Assembly (NCBI RefSeq): GCF_036388275.1
Contig: NZ_DASVSF010000075.1
Coordinates: 1-61,664 of the forward strand
DNA: 61,664 nt
From: Longimicrobium sp.
GTDB taxonomy: Bacteria > Gemmatimonadota > Gemmatimonadetes > Longimicrobiales > Longimicrobiaceae
Reading direction: 5' to 3'
The notes beneath the pieces were generated by a model. That model ran no database searches and was not told the DNA's origin. It saw nothing but the letters and a program-made list of their open reading frames with translations. How positions within the stretch are numbered: position 1 is the stretch's first letter; every line of letters begins with the position of its first letter. The translations under genes were made by a program, and so were the position numbers. Shown here piece by piece: positions 34,442 through 43,529 of this stretch.

Positions 34442-35811
34442 GGGCGGGCGCGCGGCGCGCGGGCCTGCGGCGGAACGAGCACGGGCCGCGTGCGCGTGTG
34501 CATCCGCCCGGCGCGGAGGACGGACACCACCGTCAGCGTGTTGGCGATGTCGTGCGTGGGATCGGCCGCGAGCACCACCAGGTCCGCGAGCTTGCCGGGT
34601 TCGATGGTGCCGAGCGAGTCGGCACCGAGGGCGTGGGCGCCGTTCCGGGTGGCGGCGGTGATGGCTTCCAGCGGCGACAGCCCCGCGCTGTCCACCAGGA
34701 GCTGCAGCTCGGCGTGAAGGTTGGGTGACGAGCCGCCGATGGCGTCGGTGCCGGCCGCGATCATCACGCCGCGGCGGTGCGCCTCGCGCGTCATTCCCGC
34801 GGCGAAGTGGAAGAGCGTGGCCGCTCGCGGCGGCACCTGTCCCGTGCTGTCGGGGCCGGGAAGCATGATCAGCAGGGTGGGTTCCAGGATGGTTCCCCGG
34901 CGGCGCATCTGCTCCAGCAGGCTCACGAGCGGGGGCGCATCCAGCGGGGTGGATAGGAACGTCCGGTGGCGCAGGGCGCGGCGCTCCTCGTCCGTGGCGC
35001 CGGCCGCGAGCGGGGGCATCACCTGCGCGATGAACATGTCGCCGTGCGATACCACGTCAACCCCCGCCGCCAGCACGTCGCTCGGGCGCCCGGGATCCAC
35101 GGCCAGGTGGCTCCACACGCGCAGCCCCTGCCGGTGCGCCTCGGCGGACAGCCGCAGAATCAGGCCGGGCGGCACCGCGCCGTAGATCTTGATGCCCGCC
35201 GCCCCGGCCTCCCGCGCGTCGCGGACCACGCGCTCCACGTCCACGGCTTCATCGACGCGGCGGACCATCGGCGCCTGCCCCGGGGCGGAGCGTCCCGCCA
35301 TCAGCCGGCCGCGCTCGCCATCGAACCATCCCCCCGGACCCGCCATGATGGCGCCGGTGTAGATCCGCGGCGTTGCGCCTGAGTCGGGGCGGGACGCAGC
35401 CGCGAGCGGGGCGACGATGGTCGCGGTGCCGCCCATGTCGCGAACCGTGGTGACGCCGCCCATGAACGCCTCGTGAAGGATCTCGGCCATCATTCCCGGA
35501 GGGCGCTCGCGGGTGCCCAGGTGAACGTGGGTGTCGATCATCCCCGGGATCAGGTAGCGTCCACGGAGGTCGGTGACCGCCGCGCCGTTGGGGAGGGGCC
35601 GGCTGCCGGAGGGGAACACCTCGGCGATCCGCCCGTCGCGGATCACCACGTCCATGTCGGCCTGGCGCGCGCGCCCGGTGCCGTCGATCACCGTCACGTG
35701 GGTGAGGGCGATCAGGGAGTGCGCGTCGCCGGTGCGCTCGCCCGGCGCGCTCCGGGCGAGACAGGCGGCGCAGGCGGTGATCAGCAGGAGTGCGGCTTTG
35801 CGGGCTGGCAT
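34438..35811 (-). CDS. Amidohydrolase-superfamily lipoprotein
   Basis: A 457-residue metal-dependent hydrolase. ATG 35811 gives a signal peptide with lipobox ITAC (Cys14), so it is probably membrane-anchored outside the cytoplasm. Metal ligands: HVH in MIDTHVHLG (residues 95-97), Lys in GIKIYGAV, His in WSHLAVD and VVSHGDM, and the catalytic Asp in AAGTDAIGG. This is the imidazolonepropionase/prolidase-like group acting on cyclic amides or dipeptides; the substrate is unknown. It heads an operon with a LytS/LytTR pair, so its product or substrate may be the sensed ligand. Confidence 0.9.
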   Translation of the reverse strand: MPARKAALLLITACAACLARSAPGERTGDAHSLIALTHVTVIDGTGRARQADMDVVIRDGRIAEVFPSGSRPLPNGAAVTDLRGRYLIPGMIDTHVHLGTRERPPGMMAEILHEAFMGGVTTVRDMGGTATIVAPLAAASRPDSGATPRIYTGAIMAGPGGWFDGERGRLMAGRSAPGQAPMVRRVDEAVDVERVVRDAREAGAAGIKIYGAVPPGLILRLSAEAHRQGLRVWSHLAVDPGRPSDVLAAGVDVVSHGDMFIAQVMPPLAAGATDEERRALRHRTFLSTPLDAPPLVSLLEQMRRRGTILEPTLLIMLPGPDSTGQVPPRAATLFHFAAGMTREAHRRGVMIAAGTDAIGGSSPNLHAELQLLVDSAGLSPLEAITAATRNGAHALGADSLGTIEPGKLADLVVLAADPTHDIANTLTVVSVLRAGRMHTRTRPVLVPPQARAPRARP

Positions 35812-36005
35812 CGGGGCGGCCTCGGATAGTGGGTGTGCATCGGATCGCCGGGAATGATGCGCACCGGTGCCATGCCGCGTAACGATTCCGAAGCGGACGC
35901 ACGCTGCCGCGTGACGAACGACTGGTGTGGTGCAACGAGCGAGTGCCTGCGCCCGTGCCCGAATCCCCCCGCCCGATGTCGGACGACCGATCCAGATGAA
36001 GCGCG

Positions 36006-36038
36006 AAGGCCCTGCATCGGCGTGCGATGCAGGGCCTT
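36006..36038 (-). terminator. Terminator hairpin of the amylase gene
   Basis: AAGGCCCTGCATCG (36006-36019) pairs exactly with 36025-36038 around a 5-base loop, about 28 bases past the leftward stop at 36066. Confidence 0.85.
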
Positions 36039-36065
36039 TCGTCCCCGGTCGACCGTGCGCGGTGG

Positions 36066-37400
36066 CTACTTCGTCCAGACCGCCCAGTCGTTGCCGGAGG
36101 CGGCGAGGGTCCACCCGCTCCCCGGCGACCAGCTTCCCGGGCCGATCTTCATCGCCAGGTTCCCGTTGACGATGGCCGCGTAGCGGTATGCGTCCGCCGC
36201 CTGCACGGAGATGGTGCTGGTGGACGTTACCCCCTGCTGCTTCCGGATCTTGATGAGCGTGCCGATCTTGCCGCGCAGGTCCGCGCCCCAGTCGAAGTAG
36301 TGGGGCCAGTACACCGTCGGCGTGCCGGGATGGGTGAGGATGTAGGCGTAGCCCTGCTCCACCTTGGCGCCTGGGAACGGCCAGTGGTTCTGCCCGCCGT
36401 CCGGCGAGGGGCCGGTGTCGTGGTTGTCGACGAAGGTGACGCTCATCGCTGGCCACCAGCCCAGCGCGCCGGGAATGCACCCCATCCGCCAGTACTCGGT
36501 GCGTTCGACCGCCAGCTGCAGCTGCCACTTGGTGGTGAAATCGAACGCGGCGGAGCGGGCGCCCGTCGCGTCGATCCAGTCCATGATCTTCTGCCGGTGG
36601 TAGTTGGCGTTGGAGCACGAGGCGTAGTAGTCGCCCACGATGTCCGGCCACAGCTCGCCCACCGAAAAGTACGGCGCGGTCGCCGAGTTGTACCCGCCCA
36701 CGTACGACGCCGAGAAGCCCTTCACGTAGTCGTACCGCCACCCGTCGAACCCCGCGGCGCTGGTGCCTTTCATCCAGTTCATCCAGCTGGTGATCTCGGT
36801 CTGCACGGAGGAGTAGGTGTGGTCCAGGTCGCGCGCGGCGCCGTAGCCGTCGCCCGTGTCGTAGTTGCCCGTGCCCAGCCCCCACTCGTCGTTGCGCGTG
36901 ACCGCCTGCGCGTTGCTGGCGAACGCGGGGCTGGTGAAGTCGGCCCAATTGGTGGTGCCCACGCGGTGGTTCACCACCACGTCGCCGATCACGCGAACGC
37001 CGCGGCCGCGCAGCGCGCTGATGGCCGAGCGGAGCTGCGCGCCGGTGCCGTACATGGAGGCGTCGAGGTTGCGCCACTCGTTGGGCAGGTACCCGGCCGA
37101 GTCGGCGGCGCGCGAGGCGGGCGGAAGCCAGGCCATCGTGAACCCGGCGGCCTGGATGTCGGGCGCCTTGGCCGCGACGATGTTCCACCAGTCCCAGCGG
37201 TGCGAGTTCCAGTGGAAGGCCTGCAGCAGCACGTCGTTCCCGCCGCCGGCGAACTGTGCATAGTGCGGGGCGGACGGCGCGGCCGCCACCGGGGGCGTGG
37301 GGCCGTCCAGCCGCGCGGCATCGCAGCCAGCAGCGGCGAGGGAGGCCCCGAGGAACAGGGCCAGGGGCAGGATGCGTGTCCTGAAGGGATGCGTGCTCAT
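36066..37400 (-). CDS. Alpha-amylase (GH13), lipoprotein
   Basis: A 444-residue protein cutting alpha-1,4-glucans. Signal peptide with lipobox AAAGC (Cys26), so it should be surface or periplasmic and lipid-anchored. GH13 blocks are intact: DVVVNHR, nucleophile Asp in GFDGWRYDYVKGF, acid Glu in VGELW, and FVDNHDTG. The domain order and a short C-terminal beta domain (WAVWTK at the end) resemble the plant-type GH13_6 subfamily. The gene stands alone with its own terminator. Confidence 0.95.
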   Translation of the reverse strand: MSTHPFRTRILPLALFLGASLAAAGCDAARLDGPTPPVAAAPSAPHYAQFAGGGNDVLLQAFHWNSHRWDWWNIVAAKAPDIQAAGFTMAWLPPASRAADSAGYLPNEWRNLDASMYGTGAQLRSAISALRGRGVRVIGDVVVNHRVGTTNWADFTSPAFASNAQAVTRNDEWGLGTGNYDTGDGYGAARDLDHTYSSVQTEITSWMNWMKGTSAAGFDGWRYDYVKGFSASYVGGYNSATAPYFSVGELWPDIVGDYYASCSNANYHRQKIMDWIDATGARSAAFDFTTKWQLQLAVERTEYWRMGCIPGALGWWPAMSVTFVDNHDTGPSPDGGQNHWPFPGAKVEQGYAYILTHPGTPTVYWPHYFDWGADLRGKIGTLIKIRKQQGVTSTSTISVQAADAYRYAAIVNGNLAMKIGPGSWSPGSGWTLAASGNDWAVWTK

Positions 37401-38004
37401 CGTCGTCGGGCGGAGGGATGAAGAGGCGTGTCGCGGACCGGGAGACCAGGCTCCGGGGCCACGGGGATGCGCGTCTCGGCAGCAGGTTCTGCGCCGTTCG
37501 TAAGCCGCCGTCGCGTATTAGTTTGCAAATCGGCCGAATTCGCGGTGCACCAGAAGAGGGCGGATTTACTGAACATTCTGGTTCGCGGCGGCGGGTTCAA
37601 ACGCGCGAGGACAACATCCTGACACGCTCCTGGTGCAGCGATTGTCTGTGTTGAGAATATAGGCGGACGATGATCCACCGCCTGGTGACCGCAGCGCTAA
37701 CTCTGGCGGGATGCGGAGCAATCAAGATGATTGACGCCTTGATTGTCCAGGCGTACTATTCGGGACAATGTCTTGCGGGGGTATGATCCCGTGGATGCTT
37801 CCCTTTACACTCCAGAGTTCGCGACTGAGACGCTGGTATACGTGGTCCGTTCCTGCTGCATGACAGACCGCTACTCAATGGAGCAGGGTGAGGCCGCCCG
37901 GCCCGCCGGTCATTTGAGGACCACGGCTTCGCCACCGGAGGTCGGTGGCAACGTTCCGCGACGGAAATGCCGCCGCGGATAATGCCTTACTCAGGAGTCA
38001 ATCT
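37401..38004. other. Intergenic region with a strong promoter and a long leader
   Basis: No convincing gene. It holds the promoter of the amylase gene (leftward, not resolved) and, from 37731, the rightward promoter of the Cys-rich peptide operon. Between that start site and the peptide ATG lie about 240 bases of leader containing only short doubtful frames. Confidence 0.6.
37731..37759 (+). promoter_or_regulatory. Sigma70-type promoter for the Cys-rich peptide operon
   Basis: TTGACG (37731-37736), a 17-base spacer and TACTAT (37754-37759), in an AT-richer patch. Start of transcription is expected near 37766. The leader to the peptide ATG is about 240 bases, long enough for RNA-level control. 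Confidence 0.7.
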
Positions 38005-38229
38005 ATGACGCGGAACAGGAAGATCTCGATGGCATCCCTCTTCGTCATTCTCGGAGGCGGGATGTTCCTGACGAGCCCGGCGGAGGCCGCCGCGGGTGCA
38101 GGAACGTTCGACTGCCGCGAATCGGTTCGCGCGTACTGCCAGTACGTTGCGGACAGCTACTGCAGCGAGGGCGCAACCTGCTGGTACAACACGCAGACCT
38201 GCCAAGTAACGAACGCCGAGTGCTGGTAA
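38005..38229 (+). CDS. Secreted cysteine-rich peptide, 74 residues
   Basis: A small precursor. The N-terminus is a Sec-type signal (MTRNRK, hydrophobic SLFVILGGGMFL, SPAEAAA) with likely cleavage near residue 29. The mature part is about 45 residues with six cysteines at 37, 45, 53, 59, 66 and 73, a regular spacing that fits three disulfides, and aromatic residues between them. ATG 38005 follows CAGGAG. A DsbA-like gene lies downstream, the right tool for folding it. No family recognised. It could be a bacteriocin, a signal or a structural peptide. Confidence 0.75.
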   Translation: MTRNRKISMASLFVILGGGMFLTSPAEAAAGAGTFDCRESVRAYCQYVADSYCSEGATCWYNTQTCQVTNAECW

Positions 38230-38243
38230 TCCTGGGCTAAGCC

Positions 38244-38285
38244 GCACGGCGGCAGGCGCACGCTCCTGCGCGCCTGCCGCCGTGC
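38244..38285 (+). terminator. Strong hairpin between the peptide and DsbA-like genes
   Basis: GCACGGCGGCAGGCGC (38244-38259) pairs exactly with 38270-38285. There is no T-run. It may give partial termination and so raise peptide mRNA over the downstream genes. Confidence 0.75.
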
Positions 38286-38357
38286 GAGGCTGGGGGAAGT
38301 CTTCCAAGCGGGCTCGGCAAGAGCCGGCATTTCTCCGTCTGAACCAGTGCGGACGCC

Positions 38358-39023
38358 GTGAAAGCCATCTTGAGCAACCTGGGTGCGGGTGTAATGGTCT
38401 TGTGCGCCGTTACGGTGACCGGCCTCGTCGTACGTCGGGAAGTGTTCTCTCCGCCACCGGCCGCCGCCGCGGCCGAGGTCGAAAGCCGCACGGTTCCCGA
38501 CTGGCGCAGCTACACCGAGGGCCAGCGGATCGGGCCAGCGGACGCGAGCGTCACGATTGTCGAGTTCTCCGATTTCGAATGTCCCTTCTGCCGTGTGACC
38601 GCCGACCGGCTCCGGGCGATCCGGGCAAGGTATCCGCGTGACGTGGCACTGGTTTACCGCCACTACCCTCTTTCCTACCACAAGAACGCGGTGCCCGCCG
38701 CGAAGGCGAGCATCTGTGCCGCTCGGCAGGGCCGGTTCGAGGGTTATCACGACGCCCTGTTCGCGCAGCAGGACTCGCTGGGCTTGATCCCGTGGACCCG
38801 CCTCGCGAGGATCGCGGGAGTCCCCAACGAAGCGGAGTTCGAAGCGTGCATGCAGAGTTCTGCCCCGGACGCGGAGATCGAGCGGGACCTGCAGGCGGGA
38901 ACGCGGCTGGGCGTGCGTGGCACGCCGGCGATGCTCGTCAATGAGCGGTTCATTTCTGGCGCGCCACCCGGGGTGCTAGAGGATCTCGTCGAGCGCGCCG
39001 TACGCGGTGCCGCGATCGAATGA
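38358..39023 (+). CDS. DsbA-like thiol oxidoreductase (thioredoxin fold)
   Basis: A 221-residue protein with an N-terminal signal or anchor (residues 5-25) and a DsbA-type thioredoxin domain. The active site is CPFC at 75-78 in VEFSDFECPFCRVTADRL, with the cis-proline in GVRGTPAMLVN near residue 192. It should form or shuffle disulfides in the periplasm. It follows a six-Cys secreted peptide and precedes a PDZ protein and an outer-membrane barrel, which suggests it matures the peptide. Confidence 0.92.
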   Translation: MKAILSNLGAGVMVLCAVTVTGLVVRREVFSPPPAAAAAEVESRTVPDWRSYTEGQRIGPADASVTIVEFSDFECPFCRVTADRLRAIRARYPRDVALVYRHYPLSYHKNAVPAAKASICAARQGRFEGYHDALFAQQDSLGLIPWTRLARIAGVPNEAEFEACMQSSAPDAEIERDLQAGTRLGVRGTPAMLVNERFISGAPPGVLEDLVERAVRGAAIE

Positions 39024-39079
39024 CCGAACAGGGGCGGCGATACGCGTGGCGAATTCTACGATCTGAAGGAGGTGAGGAG

Positions 39080-39496
39080 ATGAAGTGGGAAATCGCTATC
39101 GTCCTGGCTGCGACGGTCGTGTGGGCATCGGACGCCAGCGGGCAGCGGGCGCAGCCGCCTGCACAACAGGGGAGCGTGGGAAGCGAGTCGCGCAACGCAG
39201 GAAAGACCGCCTTCACGGGGCTCAGGGTGCGGGGGCGCCCGAGCCCCGCTCCGGACGGCACGCCGCGGTGGGCCGACTACCCCGTCGTCTACGCTGTGGC
39301 GGAGGGCTCACCGGCTGCGCGGGTGGGGATTCTTCCCGGCGACGTGCTCCTGCTCGTGAACGGAACGGACGCGCGTGATCCCCGAACGCTCTTCGGTGAG
39401 CCCGGAAGGGTATTTACGATCCGCATCCGGCGGGGGGCGGCGGTCCGCGAGTTCGTTCTTGCGAGCGTTCGCCGCCCCGCCGCACCCGCAATGTGA
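39080..39496 (+). CDS. Secreted PDZ-domain protein
   Basis: A 138-residue protein. ATG 39080 was chosen over an upstream ATG at 39020 because AAGGAGGTGAGG is placed ideally before it and the product then starts with a signal peptide (MKWEIAIVLAATVVWASDASG). The rest is one PDZ domain: VAEGSPAARVGILPGDVLLL, VNGTD, FTIRIRRG. No protease domain, so it should bind a C-terminus or a partner in the periplasm. The stop overlaps the GTG of the barrel gene by 4 bases. Confidence 0.85.
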   Translation: MKWEIAIVLAATVVWASDASGQRAQPPAQQGSVGSESRNAGKTAFTGLRVRGRPSPAPDGTPRWADYPVVYAVAEGSPAARVGILPGDVLLLVNGTDARDPRTLFGEPGRVFTIRIRRGAAVREFVLASVRRPAAPAM

Positions 39497-42400
39497 CCGT
39501 GCCCGCGCAGGCCCCGCTTCGGGCGCGTCGCCAGTTCGCGGAACCCGGCCGTGCGCGGTTTTCGGCAGCACTGCGCCGGGTCTGCATCGTGGCGGGCGCC
39601 GTGCTCGCGGTGCTCGGGCCTCACAGCCTGCCTGGCCAGACGCGGGACTGTCGTCTGGCAGGGCGCGTAACCAGGCCGGACGGAGCACCCATCGCGAGTG
39701 CGACGCTGCAGGCCACCGCCACCGAGTTCGGCGCGACCGCTCGCGCGACTCCGGCGTCCGACGGCCGGTACTGTCTCGCGCTGCCGCGGGCCGGCGAGTA
39801 CGTCCTCCAGGTGGACGCGGAAGGATTCGTCGGCCGCTCCCTCCTCGTCACGATTCCCGACGAGGGCCCCGCACAGACGCTCGACCTTCAGCTCACGCCT
39901 GCAACGGGCGCCTCCGTTCAGCTGGATCCGGTCGTCGCCCACGCCCCCCCGCGCGCTCCGCAGCCCACGCGGCGGGGCGCGGCCCCCGGGAGCGAGACCA
40001 CGTCGCGGGCCGCGGTTTCCATCGGCCTGTTTCCAGGCGCGCCGGGAGACCTTGCTTCGTCCGCGGGCGTGTCGGGACAGTACGTGCCGGTCGCGGGCGG
40101 CGACCTTTCCATCGAAGGACAGCCGCCCACGGGCAACCGCACCACGCTGGACGGGGCGGGCTTCGACGCGCGCGACGTGCCGGCGGAGGGCCTGGCGGCG
40201 GCCGGCGTGTTCCCTCATCCGTACGACGTCTCACGCGGCCAGTTCACGGGAGGAGAGATTGCCGGCCGGACGATGGGGGGCACCAACGTCTGGGGCGGCG
40301 CGATGCGGTTGGCGGTCGAGACGCAGTGGCGCGCGTCCGGCGACGTCCCGGACGCCGGGCGGAGCGCCCCGCCCGGCCAACTGTTCTTCAGCGGCGGCGG
40401 CGGGGGACCGTTGCTGCCCGGGCGGCTCTTCGTATACGGTGCGGCCCAGGCGGACCAGCGGCGGGTGGAGCCGCTCGGACTGGATCCCGCGGGGCCGGGC
40501 TCCGCTCTCCCCGCCGACTCGCTCGCCCGCTTCCGCCACATCGTGGAGCGCCTGGGATTTGGTTCTTCGATCGGCGCCACGGCGGGCCATACCCGTTCCG
40601 CGAGCGCGATCGCACGCCTGGACTACATCCCGGACGGGCGGCACGAGGCCATGCTCCGCCTGGATGCACGCGGCCGTGAATCGAGCCGCGCCGCCGGACC
40701 GGCCCAGGGGCTGCTCGCGCAGGCGCGCGAGCAGAGCTTCGGCGGCGGCGCGCTCGTGCAGCTCACGTCGCGCCTGGACCGAGCCGAAAACGAGCTCAGC
40801 CTCCGCGGCTCCATCTCGGGTCAACGCGTTCCCGGCGCAGGGGCGGGTCCCGCCGGGGAGGTCTGGATCACCTCCGGGGGAAGCGGCGGCCCATGGTCCG
40901 GGGGACAGCTGGCCTTCGGCGGGGAACCACTCGGACTTCCGGCCGAGGAGCGTACGGTCTTCGAGGTGGGGGACCGCCTGGTTTTGATGCTCAGGGACGG
41001 GAAGCACCAGCTGCAGGTGGGGGGCGCCTGGCAGACCGAGCAGGTCTGGCGCGCGAGCCGCGCCAATCGGCTGGGGACCTTCACCTTTGCGAGCCTGGGA
41101 GACCTGGAAGCCGGGCGCCCGGTGCGGTTCACGCGAGCCCTGGGGGACCGTGCCTCCGAAGTGACGGCCGGGTACATGGCGGCGTACGCGGCCCACGTGT
41201 GGAAGCCCGGCCCCGATCTCCGGGTTCTCGCCGGCGTCCGCGGCGAGCGATACTCCTTCGCGAGCCCCACGCGATCCTGGATCGGCGCGGACTCCACCTT
41301 CGGAATGCTGCCGATTCCCGCGGACTCGCGCTGGCGGATGAGTCCGCGCGCCGGGTTCACGTGGTACCGGTCCGGGCCGACGTCGACCTTCAGCGTTCTC
41401 GGGGGCACGGGGCTCTTCCGGGGCGGGGCGCCCACACGCCTGCTCGCGGCTCTGCTGGGAGGCGAAAGCGGCCGGACAGCGAACCTCTTCTGCGTAGGAT
41501 CGGCCGTGCCCGCGCCGCACTGGGAGGAGTACATCGAGAATCCGGCGGCCATTCCCACCGAGTGCGCAGGCGGTGCCGCGGGATCGCCCTCCCCGGCGAT
41601 GGTGAGCGTTACCGGCTTCTCCGCCGACTATTCGCCGCCCAAGGTCTGGCACTCCTCGCTGGGTGCGACCTGGCTGCACCGGCCGTCGGGGTTCGGGGCC
41701 GAACTGCGTTTCGGCTACGCTCGCGGGCGTGCCGTCGCGCTCGCGACCGATCGCAACCTCGCTTCTGAGCCCGTGTTCTTTCTGGACACGGAGCGGGGGC
41801 GTCCGGTGTTCGTTGCGCCCGTCTCGATCGACCCGGCTTCTGGCCAGCTCTCGCCCGAGAGTTCGCGGCGCGACCCGCGCTTCGGCGTGGTGCGCGAGGT
41901 GAACGGCCGCGGCGCGTCAACCTCCCGCACCCTTGGCCTGGTGCTGCACCGGCTCACGGGGCGCGGTTTGACGGAACTGCACTACACCCTCACCTGGGCG
42001 CGCGACCAGAGCACCGGGTTTGCGGGCCCCGCCGGCGGCTGGGCCACCACCGCGGCCGATCCTCGCATGGCGGAGTGGGCCGCGAGCGACTTCGAGCAGC
42101 GGCACGCGGTTCAGCTGTCGATGGTGCGGTACCTCCGGAGATGGGCGACCGGAACCGTGGTCTGGCGGTTCCTGTCGGGGACGCCCTTTACGCCCGTCGT
42201 CGACGGAGACATCAACGGCGACGGGCTGGCGAACGACAGGGCCTTCGTCTTCGATGCCGGCGCCGGCGATCCCCGGCTGTCGGCGGACATGGCCGCCCTG
42301 CTGGACCGGGTCCCCACGGCGACCCGTTCCTGCCTGCAGCGGCAGGCGGGCAGGATCGCGGCGAGGAACAGCTGCCGCACTCCGTGGAATTCGTTCCTCG

Positions 42401-43152
42401 ATCTGCAGCTGAACCTCTTTCCGGGCGGGCCCCGGAACAAGCGGGTGGTGCTCAACGTGTCGGGGGAGAACGTGTCATCGGCGCTGGATCATCTCTTCCA
42501 TGGGCCGAGGGGCCTGCGCGGCTGGGGGCAGTACCCGTCGGCGGATCCGGTCCTGCTCCGCTCGGTAAGATTCGACGCGGAGAAGCGGGAGTTCCGCTAC
42601 CAGGTGAACCCCGGCTTCGGCCCCGACGCGGGGCGCTGGCGGGGCGTGCCGTTCTCCCTGCGCATCCAGGCGCGGGTGATGGTGGGAGCAGATCCCGCCA
42701 CGCAGGCGCTGGTGGCGCAGGCGGTGTTGAACCAGGACCGGACCGACCCCGACGTGTTGCGGGCCGACATGCTGCGGTCGTGGCGGATCGTGCCCGCCGA
42801 CGTGCTCCAGCACGATCTCACGCATGCCCTTGGGCTCGCTCCCGCGCAGATTGCCGCGCTCCGGGCGGCGGCGGACACGGTGCGGGCGGAGTCCGAGCGG
42901 ATCGCCGGGGCGCTGGCCGAGGGGGTTCTGGACCTCGGCGGCTCGGACGCGGCACGCGTGCGGTCCGCCGCGGAGCGCCAGCGCGAACTGCTCCGTGAGG
43001 CACAGGGCGTTCTGGACCGGGGCCTCACCACCACGTGCTCGATTCTCACACCGGAGCAGTGGTCGCGGCTTCCGCGCCGGCTCCGGGCGGAAGTTCGCGC
43101 GACATTGCCCATGTCCGCTCACTCGGGAGTAAAGCTGCTGCCGGATTTTTGA
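39493..43152 (+). CDS. TonB-dependent-receptor-like outer membrane protein with carboxypeptidase-regulatory domain
   Basis: A 1219-residue protein from GTG 39493, overlapping the PDZ stop by 4 bases. Signal peptide about residues 28-49. A carboxypeptidase-regulatory-like Ig domain follows (GRVTRPDGAPIASATL), then a plug-like region (VAGGDLSIEGQPPTGNRTTL), then a large beta-barrel typical of OmpA/TonB proteins in Bacteroidota and Gemmatimonadota. After the barrel comes an atypical helical tail of about 130 residues with LGLAPAQIAALRAAADT and ILTPEQWSRLP, LTxxQ-like motifs as in Spy/CpxP chaperones. It may import or export the Cys-rich peptide; ligand unknown. Confidence 0.83.
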   Translation: MTVPAQAPLRARRQFAEPGRARFSAALRRVCIVAGAVLAVLGPHSLPGQTRDCRLAGRVTRPDGAPIASATLQATATEFGATARATPASDGRYCLALPRAGEYVLQVDAEGFVGRSLLVTIPDEGPAQTLDLQLTPATGASVQLDPVVAHAPPRAPQPTRRGAAPGSETTSRAAVSIGLFPGAPGDLASSAGVSGQYVPVAGGDLSIEGQPPTGNRTTLDGAGFDARDVPAEGLAAAGVFPHPYDVSRGQFTGGEIAGRTMGGTNVWGGAMRLAVETQWRASGDVPDAGRSAPPGQLFFSGGGGGPLLPGRLFVYGAAQADQRRVEPLGLDPAGPGSALPADSLARFRHIVERLGFGSSIGATAGHTRSASAIARLDYIPDGRHEAMLRLDARGRESSRAAGPAQGLLAQAREQSFGGGALVQLTSRLDRAENELSLRGSISGQRVPGAGAGPAGEVWITSGGSGGPWSGGQLAFGGEPLGLPAEERTVFEVGDRLVLMLRDGKHQLQVGGAWQTEQVWRASRANRLGTFTFASLGDLEAGRPVRFTRALGDRASEVTAGYMAAYAAHVWKPGPDLRVLAGVRGERYSFASPTRSWIGADSTFGMLPIPADSRWRMSPRAGFTWYRSGPTSTFSVLGGTGLFRGGAPTRLLAALLGGESGRTANLFCVGSAVPAPHWEEYIENPAAIPTECAGGAAGSPSPAMVSVTGFSADYSPPKVWHSSLGATWLHRPSGFGAELRFGYARGRAVALATDRNLASEPVFFLDTERGRPVFVAPVSIDPASGQLSPESSRRDPRFGVVREVNGRGASTSRTLGLVLHRLTGRGLTELHYTLTWARDQSTGFAGPAGGWATTAADPRMAEWAASDFEQRHAVQLSMVRYLRRWATGTVVWRFLSGTPFTPVVDGDINGDGLANDRAFVFDAGAGDPRLSADMAALLDRVPTATRSCLQRQAGRIAARNSCRTPWNSFLDLQLNLFPGGPRNKRVVLNVSGENVSSALDHLFHGPRGLRGWGQYPSADPVLLRSVRFDAEKREFRYQVNPGFGPDAGRWRGVPFSLRIQARVMVGADPATQALVAQAVLNQDRTDPDVLRADMLRSWRIVPADVLQHDLTHALGLAPAQIAALRAAADTVRAESERIAGALAEGVLDLGGSDAARVRSAAERQRELLREAQGVLDRGLTTTCSILTPEQWSRLPRRLRAEVRATLPMSAHSGVKLLPDF

Positions 43153-43183
43153 ACCGGGCCGGCTCCGGACGCTCCGGCCCGGT
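43153..43183 (+). terminator. Terminator hairpin of the barrel gene
   Basis: ACCGGGCCGG (43153-43162) pairs exactly with CCGGCCCGGT (43174-43183), starting one base after the stop codon. Confidence 0.8.
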
Positions 43184-43529
43184 GAGATCGGGAAGTTGCA
43201 GAACTTGACGTACGAGACTCACCCGCGGTCGCCGCTGGGCTGGACGGCGGTTCCGCCTCACCATCTACAAGGGTCTGGAGAGTGCGCGATCGGAAGATCT
43301 GCGGCAAGTCGAGCAGGTCGACGCGCAACTCGGCGTGCCATAGCGATCCACTCAATGCCGACCGTCTCGGTGATTGTCGGCGGAACCCGCCAGCGGCAGG
43401 CTGCGACCGGGGAGGTGGTATGCCCAGCGACTCAGGTTCGCCGCTCCTTCTCGACTTTCGGCGCGGAATGCTGCGTCGGGTGCCCCCAATAACTGTCCCT
43501 TCTTCAGCTACGGCCTGTGGCAGAGTCCA
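43184..43529. other. Intergenic, no feature recognised
   Basis: Between the barrel gene and the leftward secreted-protein gene. Base composition drops and the frames are short and unlike coding sequence. It marks the left edge of an accessory region with lower GC that runs to about 47.1 kb. Confidence 0.5.

Noticed and set aside
37743..37982. A 79-residue frame just after the promoter at 37731
   Set aside because: It begins inside the promoter spacer and has no ribosome site or recognisable product.
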